Of a DNA stretch of 64,000 nt, positions 39,569 to 48,046 are shown piece by piece. A program made the position numbers and the translations under genes. The notes under the pieces were generated by a model. It had not been told where the DNA came from. It saw nothing but the letters and a program-made list of their open reading frames with translations, and did not search any database. Numbering within the stretch: position 1 is the first letter of the stretch; every line of letters starts with the position of its first letter. Origin of the DNA: Rhodovastum atsumiense (GTDB lineage: Bacteria > Pseudomonadota > Alphaproteobacteria > Acetobacterales > Acetobacteraceae); NCBI RefSeq assembly GCF_937425535.1, contig NZ_OW485601.1:2444501-2508500 (forward strand), in the 5' to 3' direction.

Positions 39569-40874
39569 CACCCTGCTGGAACGCATTGCCCTCCCCTCCG
39601 ACCATCCGCAGCGCCGCGAGCTGAATGACGAGGTGCATGCCCGCCCGCCGGAGGCGCTGCGCCCGCCGCTGCGGCTGTCCTACATGGCGCTGTTTTCCGA
39701 GGGGATGTCGCGCGAGGAGGGCTGGCGGCCGATCCGCGACTTGTGCGAGCGGCTCGACGTCGAGCCGCCGCCGCTTGGGTCGACCTATTTCAGCACCGAC
39801 CTGGGTAACTTCCGGGTGCGCTGGGAGCAGCATACCGAGTTCACCCGCTATCTGTTCAGCACGCCCGGGGCGAACGAGCAGGATCCCTTCGCCGAGCCGG
39901 CGATCGCGGCGGTGCCGCCGGACTGGATCGCCACGCTGTCCGGGCAGGTGATGACCGCGACCCATGTGGCGCTGGTTTCCGGCAAGCGCGGGCCGCTCGA
40001 CACCGACGGGATCGCCACGAAGCTGTTCGGCGGCAACGTGCTGGTCGGGTCCCAGCTCGCGGACGGGGCGGCGACGGCGCTGACCGATTTCCGCATCCAC
40101 GCGGACGGGTTCGGCCGCATCCTGGTGCTGGACCGCAGCACCACCCATCGCCAGGCCGGCCGCATGGTGCAGCGGCTGCTGGAGATCGACACCTACCGCA
40201 TGCTGGCGCTGCTGGCTTTCCCGGTGGCCCGGGAACTGGCGCCCTATCTGGCCGCGCGCGAGCGCGAGCTGGCCGGGATCGCGGCCTCGCTGATCGATGT
40301 CGCCTCCGAGGATGAGGCGGAGATGCTCGACCGGCTGACCCGGCTGGCGGCGGCGATCGAGAGCCGGGAAGCGGACAACCTGTACCGCTTCAGCGCCGCC
40401 GCGGCCTATTACGAGCTGGTGCAGCGCCGCATCGAGGAACTGCGTGAGCAGCGCATCGAGGGGCTGCAGACCTTCCGGGAGTTCACGGAACGGCGACTGG
40501 CCCCGGCGATGAATACCTGTGCGGCGGTGGCGGCACGGCAGGAATCCTTGTCACTTCGCGTGGCGCGGGCGACCGGGCTGCTGTCGACGCGGGTGGATGT
40601 CACGCTGGAGCGACAGAACCAGGCCGTGCTGGAATCGATGAACCGGCGCGTGAAGATCCAGCTCCGCCTGCAGACCACGGTGGAGGGGTTGTCGGTGGCG
40701 GCCCTGACCTATTACGTGGTCGGGCTGGTGGGCTATGCGGCCAAGGGCGCGAAGGCGGCCGGCCTGTACGTGGATCCCGAGCTGGCGATGGGGGTCGCGG
40801 TGCCGATCGTGGCCGGACTGGCGGCGCTGGGCCTGCGCACCATCCGCCGCATGGTCACGCGCATGGCGACGTGA
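39561..40874 (+). CDS. DUF3422 family membrane protein
   Basis: A 437-aa protein starting MPDTLLERIALPSDHPQRRELNDEVHARPPEALRPP, the signature of DUF3422 ('HPxRxxLxxEVHARPPxxL'). The central part is a soluble domain with a long helical coiled section (about 230-370), and the C-terminus has two membrane segments (VAALTYYVVGLVGYAAKG and GVAVPIVAGLAALGL). No function is known for the family, which is found widely outside phototrophs. It overlaps bchO by 8 nt, so it is co-expressed with bchID-O; presence here may be a local insertion. Confidence 0.88.
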   Translation: MPDTLLERIALPSDHPQRRELNDEVHARPPEALRPPLRLSYMALFSEGMSREEGWRPIRDLCERLDVEPPPLGSTYFSTDLGNFRVRWEQHTEFTRYLFSTPGANEQDPFAEPAIAAVPPDWIATLSGQVMTATHVALVSGKRGPLDTDGIATKLFGGNVLVGSQLADGAATALTDFRIHADGFGRILVLDRSTTHRQAGRMVQRLLEIDTYRMLALLAFPVARELAPYLAARERELAGIAASLIDVASEDEAEMLDRLTRLAAAIESREADNLYRFSAAAAYYELVQRRIEELREQRIEGLQTFREFTERRLAPAMNTCAAVAARQESLSLRVARATGLLSTRVDVTLERQNQAVLESMNRRVKIQLRLQTTVEGLSVAALTYYVVGLVGYAAKGAKAAGLYVDPELAMGVAVPIVAGLAALGLRTIRRMVTRMAT

Positions 40875-40976
40875 TGTCGCCTCGCGCGCATTCCATGAGG
40901 CGGTTCTCAGCCCTGGCGCCGTGGGGGCGATATTGCTGCGGCATTACCAAAAAGCCACGCCGGCACTGGCGGGGGG

Positions 40977-40994
40977 TGTCAAGTTGGTGTTACA
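40977..40994. promoter_or_regulatory. PpsR/CrtJ operator upstream of crtI (perfect TGT-N12-ACA)
   Basis: TGTCAAGTTGGTGTTACA is a perfect match to TGT-N12-ACA and lies 10 bp ahead of the crtI ATG, within the 130-bp gap after the DUF3422 gene. It should confer aerobic repression on crtIB. Confidence 0.75.
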
Positions 40995-41004
40995 CTCGTC
41001 CCGC

Positions 41005-42540
41005 ATGCTCGACCTGACACACGCATCCGCGCTGACGGGCGCGGGACACGCCGGCCCGGCCCCCCACGCGGTGGTCATCGGCAGCGGATTCGGTGGCCTC
41101 GCGGCGGCTGTGCGCCTGGGTGCGCGCGGCTATCGCGTGACCGTGCTCGAACGCCTCGATGCGCCGGGCGGGCGCGCCTATGTGCACCGGATCGATGGTT
41201 TCTCCTTCGATGCCGGGCCCACCATCATCACCGTGCCCTGGCTGCTGGAGGAACTCTGGCAGCTTGCCGGGCGCAAGCTCGAAGACGATGTCGACCTGCG
41301 GCTGCTCGACCCGTTCTACCGGCTGCGCTTCGACGACGGGACGCTGTTCGATGTCTGCGGCGACCCGGCGAAGGTGCGGGCGGAAGTGGCGCGCATCTCG
41401 CCCGAGGACGTCGAGGGCTACGACCGCTTCATGCAGCTCAGCCGCAAGCTGTGCCGCGTCGGTTTCGAGGAACTCGGCCACGTCCCGTTCGGCGCGCTGA
41501 CCGACATGGCGCGGGTGGCGCCGGCGTTGATCGGCGTGCAGGCCTGGCGCAGCGTGTTCTCGATCGTCTCGGGCTATGTGAAGCACCCCCATCTGCGCAT
41601 CGCGCTGAGCTTCCACCCGCTGCTGATCGGCGGCAATCCGCTGCGGGTCAGCTCGATCTACGGCATGATCGAATCGCTGCAGCAGCGCTGGGGCATCCAC
41701 TGGGCGATCGGCGGTACCGGCGCGCTGGTGCGCGGCCTGGTCAAGCTGATCGAGACGCAGGGCAACGCCATCCGCTACGGCGCGGAGGTGTCGCAGATCA
41801 TGACCAAGGATGGCCGGGCCGTTGGCGTGCGGCTGTCCACGGGCGAGGAGATCGCGGCGCATATCGTCGTCTCCAACGCCGATTCCGCCTGGACCTACCG
41901 GCACCTGCTGCCGCCCGACGTGCGGCGCCGCTGGACCGACCGCAAGGTCGAGCGGATGAGCTACTCGACCGGGCTGTTCGTCTGGTATTTCGGCACCAAC
42001 CGCCGCTACGACGACGTGCCGCACCACACGATCATGCTGGGCCCGCGCTACGAGGGCCTGCTGAAGGACATCTTCGATCGCAAGGTGCTGGCGAAGGATT
42101 TCAGCCTCTACATCCACCGGCCGACGGCGACCGATCCGTCGCTGGCGCCGGAGGGCTGCGACACCTGGTACGCGCTGTCGCCGGTGCCGCATTTGGATGC
42201 CGACATCGACTGGGCGAAGCAGGCCGAACCCTACCGGCAGGCGATCGCCCGCTATCTCGACGCCAACCTGATCCCGGGCTTCGAGCAGCACGTCGTCGCT
42301 TCCCGCGTCACCACGCCGCAGGATTTCCGCGACCGGCTGCTCTCCTTCAAAGGCGCGGGCTTCGGCATGGAACCGGTGCTGCTGCAGAGCGCCTATTTCC
42401 GGCCGCATAACAAAAGCGAAGACGTCGAGAACCTCTTCCTCGTCGGTGCCGGAACGCATCCCGGAGCTGGGGTGCCCGGCGTTTTGTCCTCCGCGCGGGT
42501 TCTCGACAGGGTGGTCCCGGATGTACGTGTCTTCACCTGA
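41005..42540 (+). CDS. crtI: CrtI, phytoene desaturase
   Basis: A 511-aa FAD enzyme that desaturates phytoene to neurosporene or lycopene. The Rossmann motif HAVVIGSGFGGLAAAVRLGARGYRVTVLERLDAPGGRAYV lies at residues 22-61, and the C-terminal bacterial desaturase signature NLFLVGAGTHPGAGVPGVLSSARV is intact. The start ATG at 41005 is the only one near the conserved N-terminus. crtB overlaps its end by 20 nt. Number of desaturation steps cannot be read from sequence. Confidence 0.97.
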   Translation: MLDLTHASALTGAGHAGPAPHAVVIGSGFGGLAAAVRLGARGYRVTVLERLDAPGGRAYVHRIDGFSFDAGPTIITVPWLLEELWQLAGRKLEDDVDLRLLDPFYRLRFDDGTLFDVCGDPAKVRAEVARISPEDVEGYDRFMQLSRKLCRVGFEELGHVPFGALTDMARVAPALIGVQAWRSVFSIVSGYVKHPHLRIALSFHPLLIGGNPLRVSSIYGMIESLQQRWGIHWAIGGTGALVRGLVKLIETQGNAIRYGAEVSQIMTKDGRAVGVRLSTGEEIAAHIVVSNADSAWTYRHLLPPDVRRRWTDRKVERMSYSTGLFVWYFGTNRRYDDVPHHTIMLGPRYEGLLKDIFDRKVLAKDFSLYIHRPTATDPSLAPEGCDTWYALSPVPHLDADIDWAKQAEPYRQAIARYLDANLIPGFEQHVVASRVTTPQDFRDRLLSFKGAGFGMEPVLLQSAYFRPHNKSEDVENLFLVGAGTHPGAGVPGVLSSARVLDRVVPDVRVFT

Positions 42541-43618
42541 ACGTTCCCCGGCCACCGCGGCCGATCTTGCCGCCTGCCGCGCCTTGCTGCGCGGCGGTTC
42601 GCGGTCCTTCTTCGCGGCATCCTTCCTGCTGCCGGGCAGCGTGCGCGACCCGGCCATCGCGCTCTATGCGTTCTGTCGCGTCGCCGACGACGCGATCGAT
42701 ATCGACGGCCACCTGCCTGGTGCGCTGGCGCGGCTGTACGAACGGCTCGACCGCGCCTATGTCGGCCGGCCCGTGCCGATCGCCGCCGACCGCGCCTTCG
42801 CCGAGATCGTCGCGCGCTTCGGCATCCCCAAGGAAATTCCCGCGGCCCTGCTGGAAGGTTTCGCCTGGGACGCCGAGGGGCGGATCTACGAGGATTTCTC
42901 CGGCGTCACCGCCTATTCGGTGCGCGTGGCCGGCACCGTCGGCGCGATGATGGCGATGCTGATGGGGGTGCGCGACCCGGACGTGGTGGCGCGTGCCTGC
43001 GATCTCGGCATCGCCATGCAGTTTTCCAACATCGCCCGTGACGTCGGCGAGGATGCGCGCAACGGCCGTCTTTATCTGCCGCGGCAATGGCTGCGCGAGG
43101 CCGGCATCGACCCGGATGCGTTCCTGGCGCGGCCGGTCTTCACCGAGGCGCTCGGCGGCGTGGTGAAGCGCCTGCTCGATGCCGCCGACGAATTCTACGC
43201 CCGCGCTGGTGCCGGCATTGCCTGCCTGCCGCTCGCCTGCCAGCCCGGCATCTGGGCAGCGCGTTACCTGTATGCGGAGATCGGCCGCGAGGTGGCGCGG
43301 GCCGGCTACGATTCCGTCTCCCGCCGCGCCGTGGTGTCGGGCAGCCGCAAGGCGCGGCTGCTCGCGCGCGCGCTCGCCGGCCCGGTCGGCGTCTCGCGCA
43401 ACGCGAAGCGGCCGGCGGTGGAAGAGGCGCGTTTCCTGGTGGATGCGATCATCAACGCACCGCCGCCGCGCGAAAGCGGGCCGTTGTTTCCCGAAGTGCC
43501 CGAGCCGTCCGTTGGCCACAAGGTCGCGTGGGTGCTGCAGCTCTTCGACAAGCTCGAACGTCTCGAACGCATGGAGCAGCCGGAACAGCGGCGACGGGCG
43601 GTGGAAATCGCCCAGTAA
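42521..43618 (+). CDS. crtB: CrtB, phytoene synthase
   Basis: A 365-aa head-to-head prenyl synthase joining two GGPP. Both Asp-rich motifs are present: YAFCRVADDAIDIDG and GIAMQFSNIARDVGEDARNGRLYLP. The start at 42521 (MYVSSPERSPATAADL) overlaps crtI, matching the arrangement in other purple bacteria. The C-terminal tail (LFPEVPEPSVGHKVAWVLQLFDKLERLERMEQ) is typical of the phototroph CrtB group. Confidence 0.96.
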   Translation: MYVSSPERSPATAADLAACRALLRGGSRSFFAASFLLPGSVRDPAIALYAFCRVADDAIDIDGHLPGALARLYERLDRAYVGRPVPIAADRAFAEIVARFGIPKEIPAALLEGFAWDAEGRIYEDFSGVTAYSVRVAGTVGAMMAMLMGVRDPDVVARACDLGIAMQFSNIARDVGEDARNGRLYLPRQWLREAGIDPDAFLARPVFTEALGGVVKRLLDAADEFYARAGAGIACLPLACQPGIWAARYLYAEIGREVARAGYDSVSRRAVVSGSRKARLLARALAGPVGVSRNAKRPAVEEARFLVDAIINAPPPRESGPLFPEVPEPSVGHKVAWVLQLFDKLERLERMEQPEQRRRAVEIAQ

Positions 43619-43661
43619 GGGCGCACCCTGCCCCGGCGCCGCATCAGAAAGGGGAAAAGCG

Positions 43662-44003
43662 ATGCGGTACTGGGCCGGAGCCATCCTGTTTGCAGCCGGG
43701 GCGTGGATGATCTTCTCCGCGCTGCGCAAGCGTCGTGCGGCGATCGCCTCTTGGCATGCGGCTGTGGCGGCGGGCGTGACGCCGAAGATGTCCTCGCTCG
43801 CGGGCTTTGCCCTGGCGATGCGGCCGATCATCCAGATCGTCCTGGTGCTGGCGGCACTTGAGGTGACCGCGTCCTACATGGCTGTCGATGGCGGCCGTCA
43901 TTTCTCCTTCTTCGATCTGGGCGGCTTCCTGTTCATGCTGCTCGGCTACGGCGTGTGGTTCTCGATCAACACCCGCTACCGCATCATCCCGCTGCCACGC
44001 TGA
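43662..44003 (+). CDS. small membrane protein of unknown function between crtB and bchE
   Basis: A 113-aa protein with three likely membrane segments (residues 3-21, 52-73 and 85-104) and a basic cytoplasmic loop (ALRKRRAAIASWHAA). A good ribosome site (AAAGGGGAAAAG) precedes the ATG at 43662. I do not recognise the family. It is 43 nt downstream of crtB and may be in the crtIB operon; a helper role in carotenoid or complex assembly would be a guess. Confidence 0.75.
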   Translation: MRYWAGAILFAAGAWMIFSALRKRRAAIASWHAAVAAGVTPKMSSLAGFALAMRPIIQIVLVLAALEVTASYMAVDGGRHFSFFDLGGFLFMLLGYGVWFSINTRYRIIPLPR

Positions 44004-44080
44004 GCCGTTGCGCTTCACCGAAGTTCGCAGTCGCCGCATGGAGAATTCTTAACCCGCCTCGCGGTCCGATGCGGAACAGC

Positions 44081-44094
44081 TTGACCTGGATCAA
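44081..44094. promoter_or_regulatory. FNR/FnrL-like box upstream of bchE
   Basis: TTGACCTGGATCAA matches TTGAT-N4-ATCAA with one substitution, 67 bp before the bchE ATG. It fits anaerobic induction of the oxygen-independent cyclase. Confidence 0.65.
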
Positions 44095-44161
44095 GGAAGG
44101 CGAGGCGGGGAGCGGTTAGTTCCCGCCAATTCCATTGTAGAAGCCCGGCGGGAGGTCGCTC

Positions 44162-45883
44162 ATGCGCGTGCTGATGATCCAGCCAAACTATCACGCAGGC
44201 GGCGCCGAGATCGCCGGAAACTGGCCGCCGGGCTGGGTGGCGTATGTCGGTGGCGCGCTGAAGGCAGCGGGTATCGAAAATATCCGTTTCGTCGACGCGA
44301 TGACCAACTACATCGACGACGACCGCCTGCGCGAGATCATCCGGCAGAACCAGCCGGACGTGGTGATGGCCACCGCCATCACGCCGATGATCTACCAGGC
44401 GCAGACGACCCTGAAGATCGCCAAGGAAGCGGCGCCGAACGCGGTCACCGTGCTCGGCGGCATCCACCCGACCTTCATGTATGCGCAGGTGCTCAGCGAG
44501 GCGCCGTGGATCGACTACATCGTCCGCGGCGAGGGCGAGGAGATCTGCGTCAACCTGATGCGCGCGATCAAGGACGGCACGCATCTGGCGCAGCGGCGCG
44601 AGATCAAGGGGCTCGCCTTCCTCGAGGACGGGCAACTGGTCGCGACGCCGGCGCATCCGGTGATCAAGGACCTCGACAGCCTGACGCCGGACTGGTCCCT
44701 GCTTGAATGGGACAAATACATCTACGTGCCGCTGAACTGCCGCGTGGCGGTGCCGAACTTCGCGCGCGGCTGCCCCTTTACCTGCCGGTTCTGCAGCCAG
44801 TGGAAGTTCTGGCGCCAGTACCGCACCCGCGATCCGAAGAAGTTCGTCGACGAGATCGAGGTACTGGTCAAGGAGCACAAGGTCGGCTTCTTCATCCTCG
44901 CGGATGAGGAACCCACCATCAACCGCAAGAAGTTCATCCGCCTGTGCGAGGCGCTGATCGAGCGCAACCTGCCGGTGCAGTGGGGCATCAACACCCGCGT
45001 CACCGACATCCTGCGCGACCGCGACCTGCTGCCGATGTTCCGCAAGGCGGGGCTGGTGCATGTCTCGCTCGGCACCGAGGCGGCGGCGCAGCTCAAGCTT
45101 GACCTGTTCCGCAAGGAAACCACGGTCGAGCAGAACAAGCTCGCGGTGAAGCTGCTCAAGGACGCCGGCATCGTCGCCGAGGTCCAGTTCATCATGGGGC
45201 TCGAGAACGAGACCCCGGAGACCATCGAGGAAACCTACCGGCTGGCGCTGGACTGGGCCCCCGACATGGTCAACTGGAACTGCTACACGCCCTGGCCCTT
45301 CGCCGAATTGTTCGAGGATCTCGGCGACAAGGTCGAGGTGCGCGACTACTCGAAGTACAACTTCGTCACGCCCATCATGAAGCCCGAGGGGATGACCCGC
45401 GAGCAGGTGCTGAAGGGCGTGCTGAAGAACTATGCGCGCTTCTACATGCGCAAGACCTTCTTCAGCTATCCGTGGATCCGCGACAAGTACAAGCGGAAAT
45501 ACATGCTCGGCTGCCTGAAGGCCTTCGCCAAGACCACCTGGGAGAAGCGCTTCTACGATCTCGAGCGTATCAAGTACAAGGGTATGTCGGCTGAGGTCGA
45601 TCTCGGCTTCGACGAGACCAGGGTGCTGACCCGCGAGCAGATCGCCGAGCTGAAGACGGCGCGTCCGGAACTGGCCGCCGACATCGACTTCAAGGGCACG
45701 CCCAAGGTGGCGATCTCCGCCTGCGGCGCGCCGAACGACCTCGTCTACCAGGAAAAGCCGCAGCGGCGGATCAAGGAAGTCCCGGTCTCCGCCTGCGGCG
45801 CGCCGAACGACCTGGTCTACGAGGAACCCGAGGAAGCGGCTGCGGCGCCGAAGGCCGCGCCGCAGCAAGCGGCCCAGCCCTGA
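44162..45883 (+). CDS. bchE: BchE, anaerobic Mg-protoporphyrin IX monomethyl ester cyclase
   Basis: A 573-aa radical SAM enzyme that forms ring E with water as oxygen source, using cobalamin. The N-terminal B12-binding domain ([14 protein letters not shown] ... [16 protein letters not shown]) is followed by the radical SAM motif [11 protein letters not shown] at about residues 204-214. The C-terminus is odd: the segment [11 protein letters not shown] occurs twice, 24 residues apart (DNA 45714-45748 and 45786-45820), before an Ala/Pro-rich tail. It is the first gene of bchE-bchJ and has an FNR-like box upstream. Confidence 0.97.
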   Translation: MRVLMIQPNYHAGGAEIAGNWPPGWVAYVGGALKAAGIENIRFVDAMTNYIDDDRLREIIRQNQPDVVMATAITPMIYQAQTTLKIAKEAAPNAVTVLGGIHPTFMYAQVLSEAPWIDYIVRGEGEEICVNLMRAIKDGTHLAQRREIKGLAFLEDGQLVATPAHPVIKDLDSLTPDWSLLEWDKYIYVPLNCRVAVPNFARGCPFTCRFCSQWKFWRQYRTRDPKKFVDEIEVLVKEHKVGFFILADEEPTINRKKFIRLCEALIERNLPVQWGINTRVTDILRDRDLLPMFRKAGLVHVSLGTEAAAQLKLDLFRKETTVEQNKLAVKLLKDAGIVAEVQFIMGLENETPETIEETYRLALDWAPDMVNWNCYTPWPFAELFEDLGDKVEVRDYSKYNFVTPIMKPEGMTREQVLKGVLKNYARFYMRKTFFSYPWIRDKYKRKYMLGCLKAFAKTTWEKRFYDLERIKYKGMSAEVDLGFDETRVLTREQIAELKTARPELAADIDFKGTPKVAISACGAPNDLVYQEKPQRRIKEVPVSACGAPNDLVYEEPEEAAAAPKAAPQQAAQP

Positions 45884-45899
45884 GCCGGGGCGGCGTCGC

Positions 45900-46520
45900 G
45901 TGACGCTGCATGCCGATGCGCCGGCCCATGACGGGCCGGCGCGGATCGGGCCCAACGCCATCATCCGGGTGGCCGAGGTGTTGCGTGCGGAAGCGGGGGA
46001 GGCGGCCACGGCCGATCTCTTCCGCGCCGCCGGACTGGACCATTACCTCGCCGCCATGCCCGAGCGCATGGTCGACGAAACCGAGGTTACGGCGTTGCAA
46101 CAGGCGTTGCGCGCCACTCTCGGGCTGCCGCGGGCACACGAGATCGCCTTCGCGGCAGGGGTGCGCACCGCCGATTACCTGCTGGCACATCGCATCCCGC
46201 GACCGGTGCAATGGCTGCTGCACATCCTGCCGCCGTTACTGGCCGCGCGCGTGCTGCTCAATGCCATCAGCCGCCACGCCTGGACCTTCGCGGGCAGCGG
46301 CAGCTTTACCGCCGAAACCGGCCGGCCGGTGCGCGTGACGATCGCGCGCTGCCCGATCTGCCGCGGCGCCACGGCGCAGGAGCCGCTCTGCGACTTCTAC
46401 GCCGGCACGTTTGAACGACTCTTCCGCGTGCTGGTGCATCGGCGTTCCCGTGTGACGGAAACCAGTTGCGAGGCGAAGGGCGGCCACGCCTGCGTCTTCG
46501 AGATCGCCTGGTCGCGCTGA
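45900..46520 (+). CDS. bchJ: BchJ, bacteriochlorophyll biosynthesis V4R-domain protein
   Basis: A 206-aa protein from a GTG 16 nt after bchE. The C-terminal V4R/4-vinyl-reductase-like domain contains CPICRGATAQEPLCDFYAGTFERLFRVL and ETSCEAKGGHACVFEI, with conserved cysteines that may bind a metal or small ligand. BchJ was first thought to be the 8-vinyl reductase; later work assigned that activity to BciA/BciB and BchXYZ, so BchJ is now seen as a substrate-handling accessory. Neither bciA nor bciB is seen in this window. Confidence 0.92.
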   Translation: MTLHADAPAHDGPARIGPNAIIRVAEVLRAEAGEAATADLFRAAGLDHYLAAMPERMVDETEVTALQQALRATLGLPRAHEIAFAAGVRTADYLLAHRIPRPVQWLLHILPPLLAARVLLNAISRHAWTFAGSGSFTAETGRPVRVTIARCPICRGATAQEPLCDFYAGTFERLFRVLVHRRSRVTETSCEAKGGHACVFEIAWSR

Positions 46521-46532
46521 TCTTCCCCCGTG

Positions 46533-46560
46533 CGCGCGTTGATCCAGATCAACGCGCGCC
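46533..46560. promoter_or_regulatory. perfect FNR box within a 28-bp palindrome upstream of ferredoxin
   Basis: TTGATCCAGATCAA (46539-46552) matches TTGAT-N4-ATCAA perfectly. GCGCGC flanks extend it into a 28-bp near-perfect palindrome. It lies 115 bp ahead of the ferredoxin ATG and 13 bp after the bchJ stop. It may both terminate bchEJ transcripts and control the ferredoxin under low oxygen. Confidence 0.7.
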
Positions 46561-46666
46561 GGCCGGAAGTACTTGGAACATTTCCGTACAAAAAGAAGGC
46601 ACGTAAAGCCAGGAAGGCAAAGCCTTCACTTGGGACGCCGGCGCACACCCTCCACAGGAGAGTAAA

Positions 46667-47035
46667 ATGCCAGTCGTGACTTTCACGTCCCCCACCCTGC
46701 ACCGCGATGTGCGCGCCTATGCGACCGCCGGCGATACCCATACCTTGTTGAGCGTCGCCGAGAAGAACGGCGTCAAACTGCCGCATGACTGCCGCGACGG
46801 CGAGTGTGGCTCCTGTCTGATCAAGGTCGATTACGTCGAGGGCAAGCCCAAGATGGGAATGGCCCTGACCGAGAAGGAAAAGGACAGGCTGAAGGAAATG
46901 GGCCGGATCACCCAGGCCCAGATCGAGGACGCGGAAGTGCGCGACATCCCGCCGCCGTACCGGCTGGCCTGCCAGTTCGTGGTGCGCGACGAGGAAATCA
47001 TCGTTACCTTCAGCGGTCAGCCGGGAGAAGGCTGA
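46667..47035 (+). CDS. 2Fe-2S ferredoxin in the photosynthesis cluster
   Basis: A 122-aa plant/bacterial-type 2Fe-2S ferredoxin. The cluster ligands are C-x4-C-x2-C in HDCRDGECGSCLIKV (about residues 42-50) and a fourth Cys in YRLACQFVV. An extra helical insert (GMALTEKEKDRLKEMGRITQAQIEDAEV) between the ligands is characteristic of a subgroup near FdIV/FdxE-type ferredoxins. A ribosome site (CAGGAGAG) precedes the ATG. With an FNR box upstream and bchE/bchJ next door it may supply electrons to BchE, BchL or BchX; this is inference. Confidence 0.92.
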   Translation: MPVVTFTSPTLHRDVRAYATAGDTHTLLSVAEKNGVKLPHDCRDGECGSCLIKVDYVEGKPKMGMALTEKEKDRLKEMGRITQAQIEDAEVRDIPPPYRLACQFVVRDEEIIVTFSGQPGEG

Positions 47036-47044
47036 CCGGAAGCA

Positions 47045-47117
47045 AGGCGAGGGGCTTTGCCCCTCGACCCCACCAAGGGCCACAAGGCCCTTGGAACCCA
47101 TTCGCGCTGCGCGGCGT
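47045..47117. repeat. dispersed palindromic repeat, copy C, after ferredoxin
   Basis: GAGGGGCTTTGCCCCTC and AAGGGCCACAAGGCCCTT are palindromes followed by GGAACCCATTC, the block also present in copy A. It lies between the ferredoxin and the convergent crtC, where it could act as a terminator for both. Confidence 0.7.
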
Positions 47118-48046
47118 CAGCGCAAGGCACGCGGCATCCGGAAGGGCAGCAGGGCCTGCACCCAGGTTGAACGGAAGCGGTCCAGGCACAGGCTTTCATG
47201 CACCGCCGTGGCGGTTTCGCCCAACAAGTGCGTTTCCAGCACCGAGCGCGCGTAGAAGGGTGTATCCTCCAGCGTCTCCACCACGCGGGCGCCGCGCCCG
47301 GCATCGGCCCGCGTGCCGCGCTGCACCCGCCAGGACGTGCCGGGCAGCGTCACGAAAGGCGGGGGATCGAAGGGTTCGACCCCACCCGACGGATCGAAGC
47401 GCAGGCCCATCAGCGGGCCGGCACCGTCGCGGCGGGTGACGTCGTACAGCACCGCCGTGCCACGTCGCAGCGCCGCGCGTGACCAGTCCCAGCGCTTGAA
47501 GGCGGCCTCCAGCGGCTCGTCGCCCTTGTTGGAGTCCAGGTAGCCGTTGCCGCTCCAGCGCAGGGACGGCCGGTCCAGCGCCACCTCGACCCGGGCGCAG
47601 GGCGCGATCGGCGTCCAGTGATGCCGGCCGGCGGCATCCAGCCGGTACGGCTGGCCGGCGAGCGCCTGCGGATGCACCCGCACCGTGCCGCGGATGCGCA
47701 CCGGCAGCGGCACCGCCACCTCGTCGATGCGGATGGTGAGGCTGGTGCCGTCCCATTCCAGCGCGCTCGGGCCGATCTGCAGCGTCGTGGCATCGCGCTG
47801 CACCGCGCCACGGCCGCGCTCGGTCATGCTCCAGTGCTTGCCGCCGCTGCCGTACAGCGCCACGTTCACCGCGGCATGCTGCAGCGGATCGCCGCCGCCG
47901 CGCCGCCGCGCCCAGGCGTAATAGGGCGAGAACACCGTGCCGATGAAGGCGATCAGCGTGAGCCCGTGCCGCCCGTCATCGCTGAGCGCATCGACATACC
48001 ACCAGGCATAGCCACCCGGTGCAACCGCTGCATCGAAGCGAGGTCC
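47117..48046 (-). CDS. crtC: CrtC, acyclic carotenoid 1,2-hydratase; start codon not identifiable
   Basis: About 310 aa that hydrate the psi-end of neurosporene/lycopene derivatives (C-1 hydroxylation) towards spheroidene or spirilloxanthin. Conserved blocks: GPRFDAAVAPGGYAWWYVDALSDDG, HGLTLIAFIGTVFSPYYAWARR and MTERGRGAVQRD. The end given (48046) marks the first codon of conserved GPRFD. No ATG, GTG or TTG occurs in this frame for over 50 codons upstream; the first internal one (GTG at IGTVFSPYY) would remove conserved residues. The frame overlaps the crtD end by 94 bp in the -1 frame. A -1 frameshift from crtD, a rare start codon or a sequence error are all possible. Confidence 0.88.
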   Translation of the reverse strand, partial: GPRFDAAVAPGGYAWWYVDALSDDGRHGLTLIAFIGTVFSPYYAWARRRGGGDPLQHAAVNVALYGSGGKHWSMTERGRGAVQRDATTLQIGPSALEWDGTSLTIRIDEVAVPLPVRIRGTVRVHPQALAGQPYRLDAAGRHHWTPIAPCARVEVALDRPSLRWSGNGYLDSNKGDEPLEAAFKRWDWSRAALRRGTAVLYDVTRRDGAGPLMGLRFDPSGGVEPFDPPPFVTLPGTSWRVQRGTRADAGRGARVVETLEDTPFYARSVLETHLLGETATAVHESLCLDRFRSTWVQALLPFRMPRALR

